Below are positions 43,365 through 52,929 of a DNA stretch of 64,000 bases, in pieces. A program made the translations under genes and the position numbers. Below the pieces are notes generated by a model. It was given only the letters and a program-made list of their open reading frames with translations. It did not search any database and was not told the origin of the DNA. Source of the stretch: Pedobacter sp. Hv1 (GTDB lineage: Bacteria; Bacteroidota; Bacteroidia; Sphingobacteriales; Sphingobacteriaceae); the NCBI RefSeq assembly GCF_001412215.1, contig NZ_LLWP01000012.1, positions 184,851 through 248,850 of the forward strand, given 5' to 3'. The first letter of the stretch is position 1. Every line of letters starts with the position of its first letter.

Positions 43365-44039
43365 TTATTTGTGTCCAACATTATAAGATTTGATGTAGGC
43401 CGTTAGATTTTTAATGTCAAAACTATCAGTAGCATTGATACTTTCTGCTAAATCTTCATCATTATTCAGTTTTTGAAGCAACAGCTTTTTAACTTCGGCA
43501 GTTTTGCCTGCCTCTAAAGAAACCTCTTGCATAGGGCCGGTTCCGGGTTTTTCTAAAAAGTAGCTTACTTTCCCTCTAGGTGCATTGTTTACCGGTTCTT
43601 CATTTCTTCTGCCACCCCCGCCAATGCTAATGCCGCCACCCAAGCCTCCACCAAATCCGCCAGTACCTACACCAACGCCAAATGAAGGTCTAACTTTTAC
43701 CCTGGGCTGTGCCACCTGTTCGGTAGCCGCTGTTTCTCCGTAAGCATACAAATTAACTGCTCCAGTTTCTATTACCTTAAAGAATCGATATTCCATTTTT
43801 TTCTTTACTACTATAGGCTTGCTAGCATAAGTTTCACCATTCCAAACAAAAGACTGGATATCTTTTGCCTGATATTGCACAATGGTCTGATCTTCTTGTA
43901 CCAATGCTACTGAGCTGAAATTGGTGCCTTTAATTACTCCTCGAATAAAATTTCCTTCGCTAATTAAAATAGCATCTTGTGCGTTTGCCGAAGTAAAGCT
44001 GAAAAACAGCACCACTACGAATAAATTAATCCACTTCAT
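43365..44039 (-). CDS. Secreted protein with Sm-like module and glycine-rich loop
   Basis: 224 residues; signal peptide M-K-W-I-N-L-F-V-V ... S-A-N-A-Q. Residues 22-75 (I-L-I-S-E-G-N-F-I-R-G-V-I ... I-Q-S-F-V-W-N-G) are the same beta-rich module as in the proteins at 4454 and 52238. Residues 118-145 are nearly all Gly (G-V-G-T-G-G-F-G-G-G-L-G-G-G), followed by a helical tail. The Gly stretch may be a flexible linker. Function unknown. Divergent from the CPBP gene. Confidence 0.6.
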   Translation of the reverse strand: MKWINLFVVVLFFSFTSANAQDAILISEGNFIRGVIKGTNFSSVALVQEDQTIVQYQAKDIQSFVWNGETYASKPIVVKKKMEYRFFKVIETGAVNLYAYGETAATEQVAQPRVKVRPSFGVGVGTGGFGGGLGGGISIGGGGRRNEEPVNNAPRGKVSYFLEKPGTGPMQEVSLEAGKTAEVKKLLLQKLNNDEDLAESINATDSFDIKNLTAYIKSYNVGHK

Positions 44040-44090
44040 ATGGTAGTAAATAACGTAAAATGTGTTAAGATTGTTGTAAATCTAACCATA

Positions 44091-44786
44091 ATGAAACAAT
44101 CACTGCTAGAATTTTGGCATTTTTTACAATCGCCTAAATTATTAAAGATCAATAAGGACAAAAAAATGTTAAAAAGAGATTTTTTGACACTTTTTCTCTT
44201 AAACGTATTATTTGCCATTGTTTTAATGTTGGTTTATGAGCTTTTTTTGAAACTCAAGCTGATTAAAGAATATGATAGTTGGGATGTATTCAAAGAACTT
44301 GGAATTTTTTGGGGGCTATTAACCGGAGTGCTTTTTGCCCCATTACTGGAAGAATATTTGTTTCGCTGGCACTTGAGAAAACGATCCGTCAGCATTTATT
44401 TTTGGTTTTTGTCAATTGCAGTAATTGTAATGTCAAATATAGAAGATATACGTTTAAATGTATTGATCTTTACAATAGGATTGGGCGTAGCTGTTTTTAG
44501 TCAAGCCATGTTAAAAAAACAAGGTCAAACCAAACAAGCTATCTTTTGGCATACATTTTACCCCTTTCTTTTTTATTTTTCTGCTTTGGTGTTTGGTTTT
44601 GTGCACATGAGCAATATTAAAGGATTAACCCTAGAGGATCCATCATTCCTGTTTTATATTTCTTCTCAAATAGTTGGTGGTTTAACGATGGGCTATTTGC
44701 GCGTTAAATATGGATTGATATACAGTATTTTGTTCCATGCCTGTTTCAATGGATTTGCCTTGGGGCTCGCACTACTTTTCATATAA
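44091..44786 (+). CDS. CPBP-family intramembrane glutamic protease
   Basis: About 231 residues from the ATG at 44091 (an in-frame start 51 bases upstream overlaps the divergent gene's start). Six to seven membrane segments; the motifs of the family are E-E-Y-L-F-R-W (E-E-x3-R), V-F-G-F-V-H-M-S and L-F-H-A-C-F-N. These are Rce1-type proteases of the membrane, in bacteria often linked to peptide immunity or toxin processing, though no bacteriocin-like gene is seen nearby. Confidence 0.9.
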   Translation: MKQSLLEFWHFLQSPKLLKINKDKKMLKRDFLTLFLLNVLFAIVLMLVYELFLKLKLIKEYDSWDVFKELGIFWGLLTGVLFAPLLEEYLFRWHLRKRSVSIYFWFLSIAVIVMSNIEDIRLNVLIFTIGLGVAVFSQAMLKKQGQTKQAIFWHTFYPFLFYFSALVFGFVHMSNIKGLTLEDPSFLFYISSQIVGGLTMGYLRVKYGLIYSILFHACFNGFALGLALLFI

Positions 44787-44930
44787 ATATTGGTGTATAA
44801 TTTCTTTAAACTATTAACTTTACAAGTTCACGTAGCAGATGTAGTCTTTATCGCTACATTGGCTTTTAAATCTATGTAGTTGTTGATGAAACCATCATGA
44901 ACATACTGCTTAAAAACAAACGATATATAA

Positions 44931-47735
44931 ATGAAAAAACTCTTTCTTTTAGATGGGATGGCGCTAATTTATAGAGCGCATTTTGCATTGAGTAAAAATC
45001 CTCGTTTTACCTCTAGTGGAGTAAATACTTCGGCAGTAATGGGCTTTGCAAATACATTGATGGAGGTGCTGAAGAAGGAGAAACCTAGTCACATCGCAGT
45101 AGTTTTTGATACGGCAGCTCCAACCGAGAGGCATACAGACTACGAGGCCTATAAAGCACACCGTGAAGCTATGCCGGAAGATTTGTCGAAAGCTTTACCT
45201 TACGTTTTTAAACTGATTGAAGGGTTCAATATTCCAGTAATTACATTAGATGGCTACGAAGCCGATGACATTATTGGTACCATGGCAAAAGAGGGAGAAA
45301 AAAAGGGGTTTACAGTTTTCTGCATGACACCCGATAAAGATTTTGCACAATTGGTGTCAGATAATATCTTCATTTATAAACCTGCCCGTATGGGTAACGA
45401 AATGGAAATTCTTGGTGTAAAAGAAGTATTGGCCAAATGGGAGATCGAGAATGTAGAGCAGGTGATTGATATTTTAGGCCTTTGGGGCGATGCAGTAGAC
45501 AATATTCCGGGTATTCCAGGTATTGGAGAGAAAACAGCTAAACTGTTGATCAAACAATATGGCAGTATGGAGAACATCATTGCCAATAGCCACGAATTGA
45601 AAGGGAAACAAAGAGAAAACGTTGAAAATTTTGCACAACAAGGGCTGGTGTCAAAAAAATTGGCCACCATTATTTTAAATGTTCCAATAGAATTTAACGA
45701 AGAAAAACTATTGCTCGAAGAGCCAAGTAGAGAGTTGTTAGAGCCCTTATTTGCCGAATTAGAATTTAGAACAATCGGGCGTAGGGTTTTTGGAGAAGAT
45801 TTTAGTGTAAACGAAGCCAAGAGTGCCGATCAACAAAAAGACTTATTTGGCAATGATGTTGCAGCAGCGAAGCCAAAAGATTTTTCGGCCCAGCCTTCTT
45901 TATTTGATACACCAATTGATGCAAAGAACATCAACAATACCCCTCACGAATATTTCTTGGTAGATACACCAGAAAAGCGAAAAGAGCTGATCGAAACCTT
46001 ATTGAAACAACCAAGCATCTCGTTTGATAGTGAAACTACAGGTACTGACGCCAATCAGGCAGATTTGGTTGGTTTATCTTTTTCAATCAAGCCGGGCGAA
46101 GGTTATTATATCCCACTGCCAGAAGATAGAGCTGTTACTCAAGCTATTGTTGATGAGTTTAAAGTGGTACTTGAAAATGAAAATATTGTAAAAATTGGAC
46201 AGAACATCAAGTATGATATGTTGGTGTTGAAATGGTACGATGTTCAGGTAAAGGGAAAACTGTTCGACACCATGTTGGCCCATTATTTAATAGACCCAGA
46301 TACCCGCCATAACATGGATATCTTGTCTGAAAATTATTTAGGTTATACCCCAATTTCTATCACCACTTTAATTGGTGCAAAGGGAAAAGGTCAAGGTACC
46401 ATGCGAGATGTACCTGTAGAAAATGTGGTAGATTATGCGGCAGAAGATGCAGATGTAACTTTACAGTTGTCCCATATTTTTGAGCCCTTGCTGAAAGAGA
46501 AAAATGCAGCTAAACTGGCAGAAGACATTGAAAATCCGTTGATCTATGTATTGGCAGACATTGAAAAAGAAGGTGTTAAAATAGATATCGACACACTGAA
46601 TGCTTATTCATTAGAGTTGCAACAAGAAATTACAAAAGCAGAGCAAAGTGTATATGATAAAGCTGGATTAAAATTTAACCTAGCTTCACCAAAACAGTTG
46701 GGCGAAGTATTGTTTGACCATTTGAAGCTCGATCCAAAGGCTAAAAAAACAAAAACGGGGCAATACCAGACTGGGGAAGATGTGTTGACCTTATTGGCAC
46801 ACAAAAGTGATATCGTTCAGGACATATTAGACTTCCGCCAAATGCAAAAGTTAAAATCGACTTATGTAGATGCTTTGCCTTTATTGGTTAACCCAAAAAC
46901 AGGGCGTGTCCATACCAGTTTTAATCAGGCGGTTGCCGCAACAGGTAGATTAAGCTCTAACAATCCCAATCTACAGAATATCCCAATTCGTACCGAAAGA
47001 GGTAGGGAAGTTAGAAAAGCATTTATTGCAAGAGATGAAGATCATATCCTATTGTCTGCCGATTATTCGCAGATCGAACTCCGCATTATTGCCGAAATAA
47101 GCAAGGAAGAAAATATGTTGGAAGCCTTTAACAAAGGGATCGATATCCACACGGCTACGGCTGCAAAAGTTTATGGGATCAGTATAGAAGAGGTTGACTC
47201 AACGCAACGTAGAAATGCAAAGGCTGTAAACTTTGGGATCATTTACGGGCAGTCGGCCTTTGGGCTTTCGCAGAACCTGAACATTCCACGTAAGGAAGCG
47301 GCAGAGATTATTGACCAGTATTTTATTCAATACCCAGGCATTAAGCGCTACATGAGTGATACCATGAATTTTGCACGTGAGAATGGATTTGTAGAAACGA
47401 TTATGGGAAGAAGAAGGTATTTGCGAGATATCAACTCCGCTAATCAGACAGTAAGGGGCTATGCAGAACGAAATGCCATCAATGCGCCTATTCAGGGCTC
47501 TGCAGCCGACTTAATTAAGATTGCGATGATCAACATCCATAAAGACATGCAAGCTCAAAATTTGGGCTCTAAAATGACCATGCAGGTGCATGATGAGTTG
47601 GTGTTCGATGTGTTAAAAACAGAAGTGGAACAAATGAAGGCGATTATTACTCATCGAATGAAAACAGCCATCAAAACCCAAGTTCCAATAGAGATAGAAA
47701 TTGGCGAGGGTGCAAATTGGTTAGCTGCACATTAA
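44931..47735 (+). CDS. polA: DNA polymerase I
   Basis: 934 residues, full length. The 5' nuclease (1-290, with D-G-M-A-L-I-Y-R and D-Y-K-A/Y-K-A-H-R) comes first, then a 3'-5' exonuclease that keeps its catalytic residues (F-D-S-E-T-T-G, N-I-K-Y-D, Y-A-A-E-D-A-D), then the polymerase with motif A L-S-A-D-Y-S-Q-I-E-L-R, motif B R-R-N-A-K-A-V-N-F-G-I-I-Y-G, and motif C Q-V-H-D-E-L-V. It fills gaps after base excision repair and removes RNA primers. Proofreading appears intact. Followed by a strong terminator. Confidence 0.98.
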   Translation: MKKLFLLDGMALIYRAHFALSKNPRFTSSGVNTSAVMGFANTLMEVLKKEKPSHIAVVFDTAAPTERHTDYEAYKAHREAMPEDLSKALPYVFKLIEGFNIPVITLDGYEADDIIGTMAKEGEKKGFTVFCMTPDKDFAQLVSDNIFIYKPARMGNEMEILGVKEVLAKWEIENVEQVIDILGLWGDAVDNIPGIPGIGEKTAKLLIKQYGSMENIIANSHELKGKQRENVENFAQQGLVSKKLATIILNVPIEFNEEKLLLEEPSRELLEPLFAELEFRTIGRRVFGEDFSVNEAKSADQQKDLFGNDVAAAKPKDFSAQPSLFDTPIDAKNINNTPHEYFLVDTPEKRKELIETLLKQPSISFDSETTGTDANQADLVGLSFSIKPGEGYYIPLPEDRAVTQAIVDEFKVVLENENIVKIGQNIKYDMLVLKWYDVQVKGKLFDTMLAHYLIDPDTRHNMDILSENYLGYTPISITTLIGAKGKGQGTMRDVPVENVVDYAAEDADVTLQLSHIFEPLLKEKNAAKLAEDIENPLIYVLADIEKEGVKIDIDTLNAYSLELQQEITKAEQSVYDKAGLKFNLASPKQLGEVLFDHLKLDPKAKKTKTGQYQTGEDVLTLLAHKSDIVQDILDFRQMQKLKSTYVDALPLLVNPKTGRVHTSFNQAVAATGRLSSNNPNLQNIPIRTERGREVRKAFIARDEDHILLSADYSQIELRIIAEISKEENMLEAFNKGIDIHTATAAKVYGISIEEVDSTQRRNAKAVNFGIIYGQSAFGLSQNLNIPRKEAAEIIDQYFIQYPGIKRYMSDTMNFARENGFVETIMGRRRYLRDINSANQTVRGYAERNAINAPIQGSAADLIKIAMINIHKDMQAQNLGSKMTMQVHDELVFDVLKTEVEQMKAIITHRMKTAIKTQVPIEIEIGEGANWLAAH

Positions 47736-47774
47736 AATAAAAAGGTCGGTAATGCATACCGACCTTTTTATTTT
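47734..47774. terminator. Strong terminator after polA
   Basis: An 18-bp perfect stem (AAAATAAAAAGGTCGGTA / TACCGACCTTTTTATTTT) with a 5-base loop. Its A/T arms provide a T-run on both strands, so it should end polA and the minus-strand operon coming from the right. Confidence 0.92.
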
Positions 47775-47793
47775 AACCGAAATAGAGCTCAAC

Positions 47794-48276
47794 TTAAATC
47801 GTTAAACCAGAAAAACTCCCCGAAAAAGGAATAAGATCACCCTGTGGTTTCAGGTTACCCGGTTTACCTTTAAACTTCTGTGCTTTCCCTGTAAAAGTTC
47901 CGGAGATTTTTCCTCCACTGTTGTTCAAGGTAATGGTGCCAGATTTCACCTCATAACTCACACCGTTTTCTAGGAAAAAAACAGTGTTTTCTTTTTTGTC
48001 TGTGGCAAATGGATAAGTGCCGCTTTCTTTTTTAGGCAATACAATGGCAAAGGTATTGCGGGCAGAGGCCAAGTCTGTAGAAATGATAAAAGCGCCTTTT
48101 GGATTTTGAATGAAAGATGATTTTTCGGTACAGGTTTTGCCCTCGATGGCCAACATGATTTTACCTTTTGGGTTTTGCATTTGTTTGATCATTTCCATGG
48201 CTTTAGCATTGTTGCTTTGTGCAAATGAGCCAACTGCTGTACAAATGATGGCTAATAATAAGAAGATTCTTTTCAT
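47794..48276 (-). CDS. Secreted protein of unknown function, last gene of the cytolysin-like operon
   Basis: 160 residues; signal peptide ending G-S-F-A-Q. The mature part is beta-rich with no Cys-pair or lipobox, and a repeated K-G-K pattern; I recognise no family. It contains the single Cys of T-C-T. The gene starts 11 bases after the preceding gene stops, the sixth of a minus-strand run without a terminator in between. Confidence 0.6.
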   Translation of the reverse strand: MKRIFLLLAIICTAVGSFAQSNNAKAMEMIKQMQNPKGKIMLAIEGKTCTEKSSFIQNPKGAFIISTDLASARNTFAIVLPKKESGTYPFATDKKENTVFFLENGVSYEVKSGTITLNNSGGKISGTFTGKAQKFKGKPGNLKPQGDLIPFSGSFSGLTI

Positions 48277-48287
48277 TTGGTTTAATT

Positions 48288-49205
48288 TTAATTAGGTTCA
48301 ATAATAATAGTGACAGTATATTTTTTGGTGTCTTTTGATTGCAAAATGCCCATGCATTTTCCACTGCCCATTCCGGTAATACACCCATCGGCAAAGCCAA
48401 TATTTCCATTTACATCAGTCATTTTTCTAAAACAGGCATCCGCTGTTTTGGTTGTAGGTAGCGGTTTTTTAACGGGTTGTGTGGGTATGGAAAAGAACAA
48501 TTCTTTATGGTAGAACAATACATTTGTTAAAGTAACTTCCTGATTGGCATGCGCCCGCATATCAAGATCAGGGAGTAGCATGGCGATACCTTTCGGAATT
48601 TTTTTAAGGCTGTATGTAAGGATGGTATCTCTCGTCGTTTTAGCAGGATCTACTTTTTCAGATAAAGAGAATCTTGTGATATAGAGATTATCTATATCTT
48701 TTGCGTTGCTCGATAGATATTGTTGAAAAGAGAGGGCGATATCTCTTCTCATGTCAAAAGTTTCTGGTAATTGCCATTGGTTAATTAGTGATTTGTTTTT
48801 TAATGAAATCTCTATTTTCGAAGCATCATCTACCAGTAAATATTGATCAGAATAGTTGAAGGCAAGTACCCAGGTATTGGCAGGAAGGAAAAAAGGCAGC
48901 TTTTGTCCGTATAATAAGTTGGTGCTTTTGGCCACATATACAAATTCATTTTTCCGGGTAATGCGTTCTCCATTTAGATACATTCGCTCCGAAAGGTTTT
49001 TAAACTTCTGATGGAAAACTTTAACGCTCAGATTTTGATTGTTGATGGGCTCCGAAAAACGGAATAGATACAGTTGCGTATTTTCCAAGCCATACTTTTT
49101 CCAGGTATTTGAAATTGTTTGCTGGGCTTGTGCCAAAGCAATATTTCCAAATAGAAATAAATAAAGTACCATGCTTTTCTTGCCAAAACTGAAAATCGTA
49201 TCCAT
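48288..49205 (-). CDS. Exported protein of unknown function, fifth gene of the cytolysin-like operon
   Basis: 305 residues; hydrophobic N-terminal segment (K-S-M-V-L-Y-L-F-L-F-G-N) ending A-L-A-Q is a signal peptide (a second ATG 33 bases downstream also fits). The middle is beta-rich. Near the C-terminus three Cys occur in A-C-F-R-K-M-T-D, D-G-C-I-T and G-K-C-M-G, a pattern that could form disulfides. No known family. Gap of 11 bases to each neighbour. Confidence 0.6.
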   Translation of the reverse strand: MDTIFSFGKKSMVLYLFLFGNIALAQAQQTISNTWKKYGLENTQLYLFRFSEPINNQNLSVKVFHQKFKNLSERMYLNGERITRKNEFVYVAKSTNLLYGQKLPFFLPANTWVLAFNYSDQYLLVDDASKIEISLKNKSLINQWQLPETFDMRRDIALSFQQYLSSNAKDIDNLYITRFSLSEKVDPAKTTRDTILTYSLKKIPKGIAMLLPDLDMRAHANQEVTLTNVLFYHKELFFSIPTQPVKKPLPTTKTADACFRKMTDVNGNIGFADGCITGMGSGKCMGILQSKDTKKYTVTIIIEPN

Positions 49206-49216
49206 ATCTACAAGGT

Positions 49217-50164
49217 TTATTTAGAAGATTTTAAACGCTGTTTTTTTAACCAAGAAATGCAGTCGGTAAAAAACTGTTGCGGCTGTTCTATCCAGCTAAA
49301 ATGTCCAGCATCTTTAATCACTATTTCTGTAGCCGAAGAAATGTTTTTTGCAATCCTATCTGCCTGAGAAACTTGATCACAGATGAAATCATCATCACCT
49401 ACCACCACCAATGTGGGTACGCTAATCTTTTTGAGTTGGGTAAAAAGGTATTCAGTGCCAAAACGAGCTTTGCTTGTATTTTCATAAGCCAGGTCACTTA
49501 ATTCCGGATCGCCAAGTTTTACAAAATCAGCAACTTTATTTACATCATGGAAATAGAAAGGCATGATATAAGGCATTCCTGCAGACATGCTCTTGATAGT
49601 GGTATCTCTATCCATCAATACCTTAATTCCTTTTTGATAATAAGGTTGGTCTTTTCTTTTCATCAACATTTTTTGAAATTCTTGTTGGTAAAGTTTGTCG
49701 TTGCCTGCCATAGCAGCGATGGCGATGATCCCCTTTAACTTATCGTTATGATGAATGCCATAATTGAGTACCTGAAAGCCGCCCATAGAATGGCCCATGA
49801 TCCAAACTTTGGGTTGCTTTAGGTAAATTCTCAACGCTTCCATGTCATCCATAAAATGTTTGCTGGTGTATTGCTTGAAATCGCTGGGTGCATCAGATTT
49901 CCCACTTCCACGGGTATCGTAATACACCATGGTGAAGTACTTTTCAAATGGGTTTAAAGAATTTTTGAGGTAATTGATCGATGGTCCCCAGCCAGGTGTT
50001 GGCATGAGGCAAACAGGACCACTTCCACTTACGTAATAATGGATTTTTATACCATTTACATTGGCAAAATGAGCTCCTTTGGCGAGTTTGTTTTGCGCAT
50101 AAGCAATTTGATGGATAAAAAGAACCAAGACAATTAAAGTGGTTCTGGACAAGATTCGTTGCAT
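49217..50164 (-). CDS. Secreted alpha/beta hydrolase, fourth gene of the cytolysin-like operon
   Basis: 315 residues with signal peptide (M-Q-R-I-L-S-R-T-T ... I-A-Y-A-Q). Proline iminopeptidase/epoxide-hydrolase-type fold: Y-Y-D-T-R-G-S-G-K-S-D, nucleophile elbow M-G-H-S-M-G-G-F (near 123-130), a D-D-D-F acid near 258, and the catalytic His in D-A-G-H-F-S. Substrate unknown. It lies 45 bases behind the cytolysin-like gene; a 7-bp hairpin overlaps that gene's end, but is weak. Confidence 0.85.
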   Translation of the reverse strand: MQRILSRTTLIVLVLFIHQIAYAQNKLAKGAHFANVNGIKIHYYVSGSGPVCLMPTPGWGPSINYLKNSLNPFEKYFTMVYYDTRGSGKSDAPSDFKQYTSKHFMDDMEALRIYLKQPKVWIMGHSMGGFQVLNYGIHHNDKLKGIIAIAAMAGNDKLYQQEFQKMLMKRKDQPYYQKGIKVLMDRDTTIKSMSAGMPYIMPFYFHDVNKVADFVKLGDPELSDLAYENTSKARFGTEYLFTQLKKISVPTLVVVGDDDFICDQVSQADRIAKNISSATEIVIKDAGHFSWIEQPQQFFTDCISWLKKQRLKSSK

Positions 50165-50209
50165 GGCTAAGTTATTTTAAAAATTTGATCATGGGCCTGT
50201 TGCTGATCG

Positions 50210-52225
50210 TTAATCAACAACAGGGTAAATATTAACCAATAGTGTATAATTTCCATAGCCAGGTTTCAGCTCAAGTGCTCGTACACCTTTCATAGTGCCC
50301 ACTTGTTCAGGGCTTGGCGCTTTCAGTTTAATGTCTCTTAGATAGAATTTTCTAGTGTCTGCGGTATTGTCGCCTGAGCTACTGTAATCATTTTTCTTGA
50401 TATCTTCTTGGTCCCAAATTCTACTTTTGATTTGGATGTAAGCATTGTCATCACCCACATTAAAGTCGTAGATTTGTTCCAATTGACCCATGCTAAAACC
50501 TGTACCCGGACCTCTAAATCTTGTGCTTTTGAAAGGAAGATTACCTGATCTATTGCTCCTGTCGTTAAGTGGATTATTATTGCCATCGAATGCTTCAAAA
50601 CGAGCCCAGCCATTAATATCATCATTGCTATTGTCGTCGGTTTTGTTGCAGTATAAACCAACCAACTCTACCCGCCATTTGTAGTTTTCTTGCGAGCAGG
50701 TAGTTTGTGGCAGGTTCTCCATTTGGCCACTACAAACGGCAACATCACCATTCAAAAATTTAAGAGAATAAGAGATCGGAGAGCCAAATTTATTGGCAGA
50801 TTTATTTTGACCATCAAAAGAACGTAGAAGACGATTAACTTCGTTCATCATGGCATCATAACCCTTTACAGAATTGATGGCATTTACATTTGCAGGTAGG
50901 CCATAAGCAAAAATGGAAAAATTAGTGTTTTGTAAGGCTTGTTTGTACTTGGAATTAAATTTGGCACTGGCAGTACCATACTCGCCAGATACATCAGTTT
51001 CGATATCGCTTAAATCTGAAGCATCTTCAAAGTAAACCAATAGTTTGGCACCATAGGTGATCTTGTCTACATAAATAAGGTCATCTTTTTTATTCAAGGC
51101 ATCGTCGGTAAAAAACTTACCTGTGATGGTTGGTCTAGCCGTCATGATGAAAGATTCTCTATTAACTTCCAATAGATATTTATGATTTTTAGAATTCTGG
51201 TTCATTTTTAATTCGGCAGCAACATCAATACCAGGGCCAAAATAGCCTACAGAAGCTCTTAGGTTAAGGTCTTGCATTGAATAGACCTCATTCGACTTTA
51301 AGGTTTGTTTCGGGTTGGCCAAGGCTACGGGCTTGTTCAACACCGCATCACGGGCAACCATTAAGTTATCTACCGAAGGAAAATCTACCAATTGATTAAC
51401 CGTAGTTTGCGAGATGCTTAATCTAATTGGGGTTCTGTTCTGTTCATTTTCTCCAATGGGATTAAACTTACCGTTAGTAAAATCGCTCAGTTGATAAACA
51501 GCTCCAATGGCTACATTTTCTGTAGCAGCCAAGCTCAATACATCCTGATCTGGATTTCTTACATCTATTGTTTTGTATTCGGTAATGCATTTTACAGCCC
51601 CATTTTGGGTGGCCTTTATTGCTTTTGTGCCATTTTTAACCGTAAAATTTTCAGCGGTCATGCTGTTCATCCTCACCAGATCAAAGTTTTGTCCTAACAT
51701 TTTTTTAATGCTCAGTACATTTTTATTGACAAATTTGGGGGTAACCATCGTGTTGTTGATTACTTTGATTTTATCCATAATCCCCTTTTTTTCTACTGTG
51801 GTTCTTCCATCTGCCCAATAAATGGTTCCCTTTTCAAAACTGTTCATCCTTTTCCAACCAGATTGGTCGCTGTCTTTTTCATCTGATGTAGGAAAGCCCA
51901 GTTCGCCAGTTTCATAACCAAGCTCACCCCATTTTTTCATGATATCGCCATATACGGCAAAAGCTTGTTTTAAAGTGGGGTTGTAATAAACCCAACCTTT
52001 TTCGAACCTTAAAAAATATCCGCCAGCACCTGCAGTAGGTCTCATTACGGCACTTTCTGCATGTACTGGTCCTAAATTGAGTTGATTGGCCTTTTGTTGA
52101 ATTAGCGTAGCAATTTCATTTCCTTGATTGCTAACAGGTCTCAGCACAGGTCGTATTTGTGCGGCACTTGGATAAAATATTGTCATTGCCAAAAGGAATA
52201 ACAATGGGGAGATTAGTTTTTTCAT
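50210..52225 (-). CDS. Cholesterol-dependent-cytolysin-like protein with LGFP domain
   Basis: 671 residues. Signal peptide (1-22). Residues 66-143 match the LGFP repeat (W-G-E-L-G-Y-E-T-G-E-L-G-F-P), known from actinobacterial cell-wall proteins. Residues 185-510 match the thiol-activated cytolysin core: V-D-K-I-T-Y-G-A-K-L-L-V-Y-F-E (386-400; S-S-V-A-Y-G-R in pneumolysin) and S-P-I-S-Y-S-L-K-F-L (482-491; P-I-S-Y-T-x-x-F-L in CDCs). Two matching stretches supply the pore-forming domains. The last 160 residues do not resemble CDC domain 4 and lack its Trp-rich undecapeptide, so cholesterol binding is not expected. It belongs with CDC-like proteins of Bacteroidota; pore formation is inferred. 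Confidence 0.85.
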   Translation of the reverse strand: MKKLISPLLFLLAMTIFYPSAAQIRPVLRPVSNQGNEIATLIQQKANQLNLGPVHAESAVMRPTAGAGGYFLRFEKGWVYYNPTLKQAFAVYGDIMKKWGELGYETGELGFPTSDEKDSDQSGWKRMNSFEKGTIYWADGRTTVEKKGIMDKIKVINNTMVTPKFVNKNVLSIKKMLGQNFDLVRMNSMTAENFTVKNGTKAIKATQNGAVKCITEYKTIDVRNPDQDVLSLAATENVAIGAVYQLSDFTNGKFNPIGENEQNRTPIRLSISQTTVNQLVDFPSVDNLMVARDAVLNKPVALANPKQTLKSNEVYSMQDLNLRASVGYFGPGIDVAAELKMNQNSKNHKYLLEVNRESFIMTARPTITGKFFTDDALNKKDDLIYVDKITYGAKLLVYFEDASDLSDIETDVSGEYGTASAKFNSKYKQALQNTNFSIFAYGLPANVNAINSVKGYDAMMNEVNRLLRSFDGQNKSANKFGSPISYSLKFLNGDVAVCSGQMENLPQTTCSQENYKWRVELVGLYCNKTDDNSNDDINGWARFEAFDGNNNPLNDRSNRSGNLPFKSTRFRGPGTGFSMGQLEQIYDFNVGDDNAYIQIKSRIWDQEDIKKNDYSSSGDNTADTRKFYLRDIKLKAPSPEQVGTMKGVRALELKPGYGNYTLLVNIYPVVD

Positions 52226-52237
52226 GTTAAGATTGAT

Positions 52238-52900
52238 TTAAAAATTTGAATATGATTTACAATTGTTATAGGCATTTACAATGTTCATCCAAACCTGCTT
52301 TCTACGGAGCTCACCTTGGTTTACAAAGGCATAAAAGAAGTCTTTGTTCTTTTCCTTAATCAGGTTGGCAACATTTGGACAATCGGCAAGATAAGCGCTC
52401 ACCTTATCGTCAAAATTGGGAATGAATTTATCGCTCTGCGCATTATATACATCTCTAGAATGGCCAGGCAATTGAACGAAGAGCTGTGTTTCTTTAATTG
52501 TTTTCCCTTCTCTGTCTTTAAAAACAGTTTCATGTTCGAACAATTGTAATTTGCTATTTGAGGGTGTTAATTCTTTGATAAAACGTAGGGCATTGCCACC
52601 CCACATTTCATTTCCCTTTAAATTTTTAACACTATAGTTACTACCATTAAAAAACAGGTAGTCAATTTCGCTGAGGTTATAGGTGGTATAGGCTTTGTTT
52701 ACACCCACAGCAAAAGAGATGTTGCCAATGGTGCTATAGTTGTCAAAAGTATTTACTTGTATTTTGCCAGTTAATACCTGCCCATTACTTAGGGTTAAAG
52801 TAGCGGGTTGGCCACTCATGTTGTTTACTGTGGTATAATAGGGTGTATTGCAGGCGTAGCAAAACAATAACAAAATGAATAAGTAGGTTAAACGTAACAT
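52238..52900 (-). CDS. Probable lipoprotein, second gene of the cytolysin-like operon
   Basis: 220 residues. N-terminal hydrophobic segment F-I-L-L-L-F-C-Y-A-C, where the second Cys (residue 17) can be the lipid anchor, though the lipobox is imperfect. Residues 30-90 (T-L-S-N-G-Q-V-L-T-G-K-I ... L-S-E-I-D-Y-L-F-F-N-G-S-N-Y) repeat the beta module of the proteins at 4454 and 43365. The C-terminal half is helical with no family. It ends 12 bases before the cytolysin-like gene; a role as chaperone, tether or immunity-type partner is possible but unproven. Confidence 0.6.
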   Translation of the reverse strand: MLRLTYLFILLLFCYACNTPYYTTVNNMSGQPATLTLSNGQVLTGKIQVNTFDNYSTIGNISFAVGVNKAYTTYNLSEIDYLFFNGSNYSVKNLKGNEMWGGNALRFIKELTPSNSKLQLFEHETVFKDREGKTIKETQLFVQLPGHSRDVYNAQSDKFIPNFDDKVSAYLADCPNVANLIKEKNKDFFYAFVNQGELRRKQVWMNIVNAYNNCKSYSNF

Positions 52901-52929
52901 GGTAAAACTGATTTGAGAGTGAAAATGAT

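Noticed and set aside
44839..44859. Small hairpin (ATGTAG / CTACAT) upstream of polA
   Set aside because: Only 6 bp with a 9-base loop, not near the start codon; likely chance.
50196..50224. 7-bp hairpin overlapping the stop region of the cytolysin-like gene
   Set aside because: Weak stem with a 15-base loop and only a late T-run; insufficient to split the operon.
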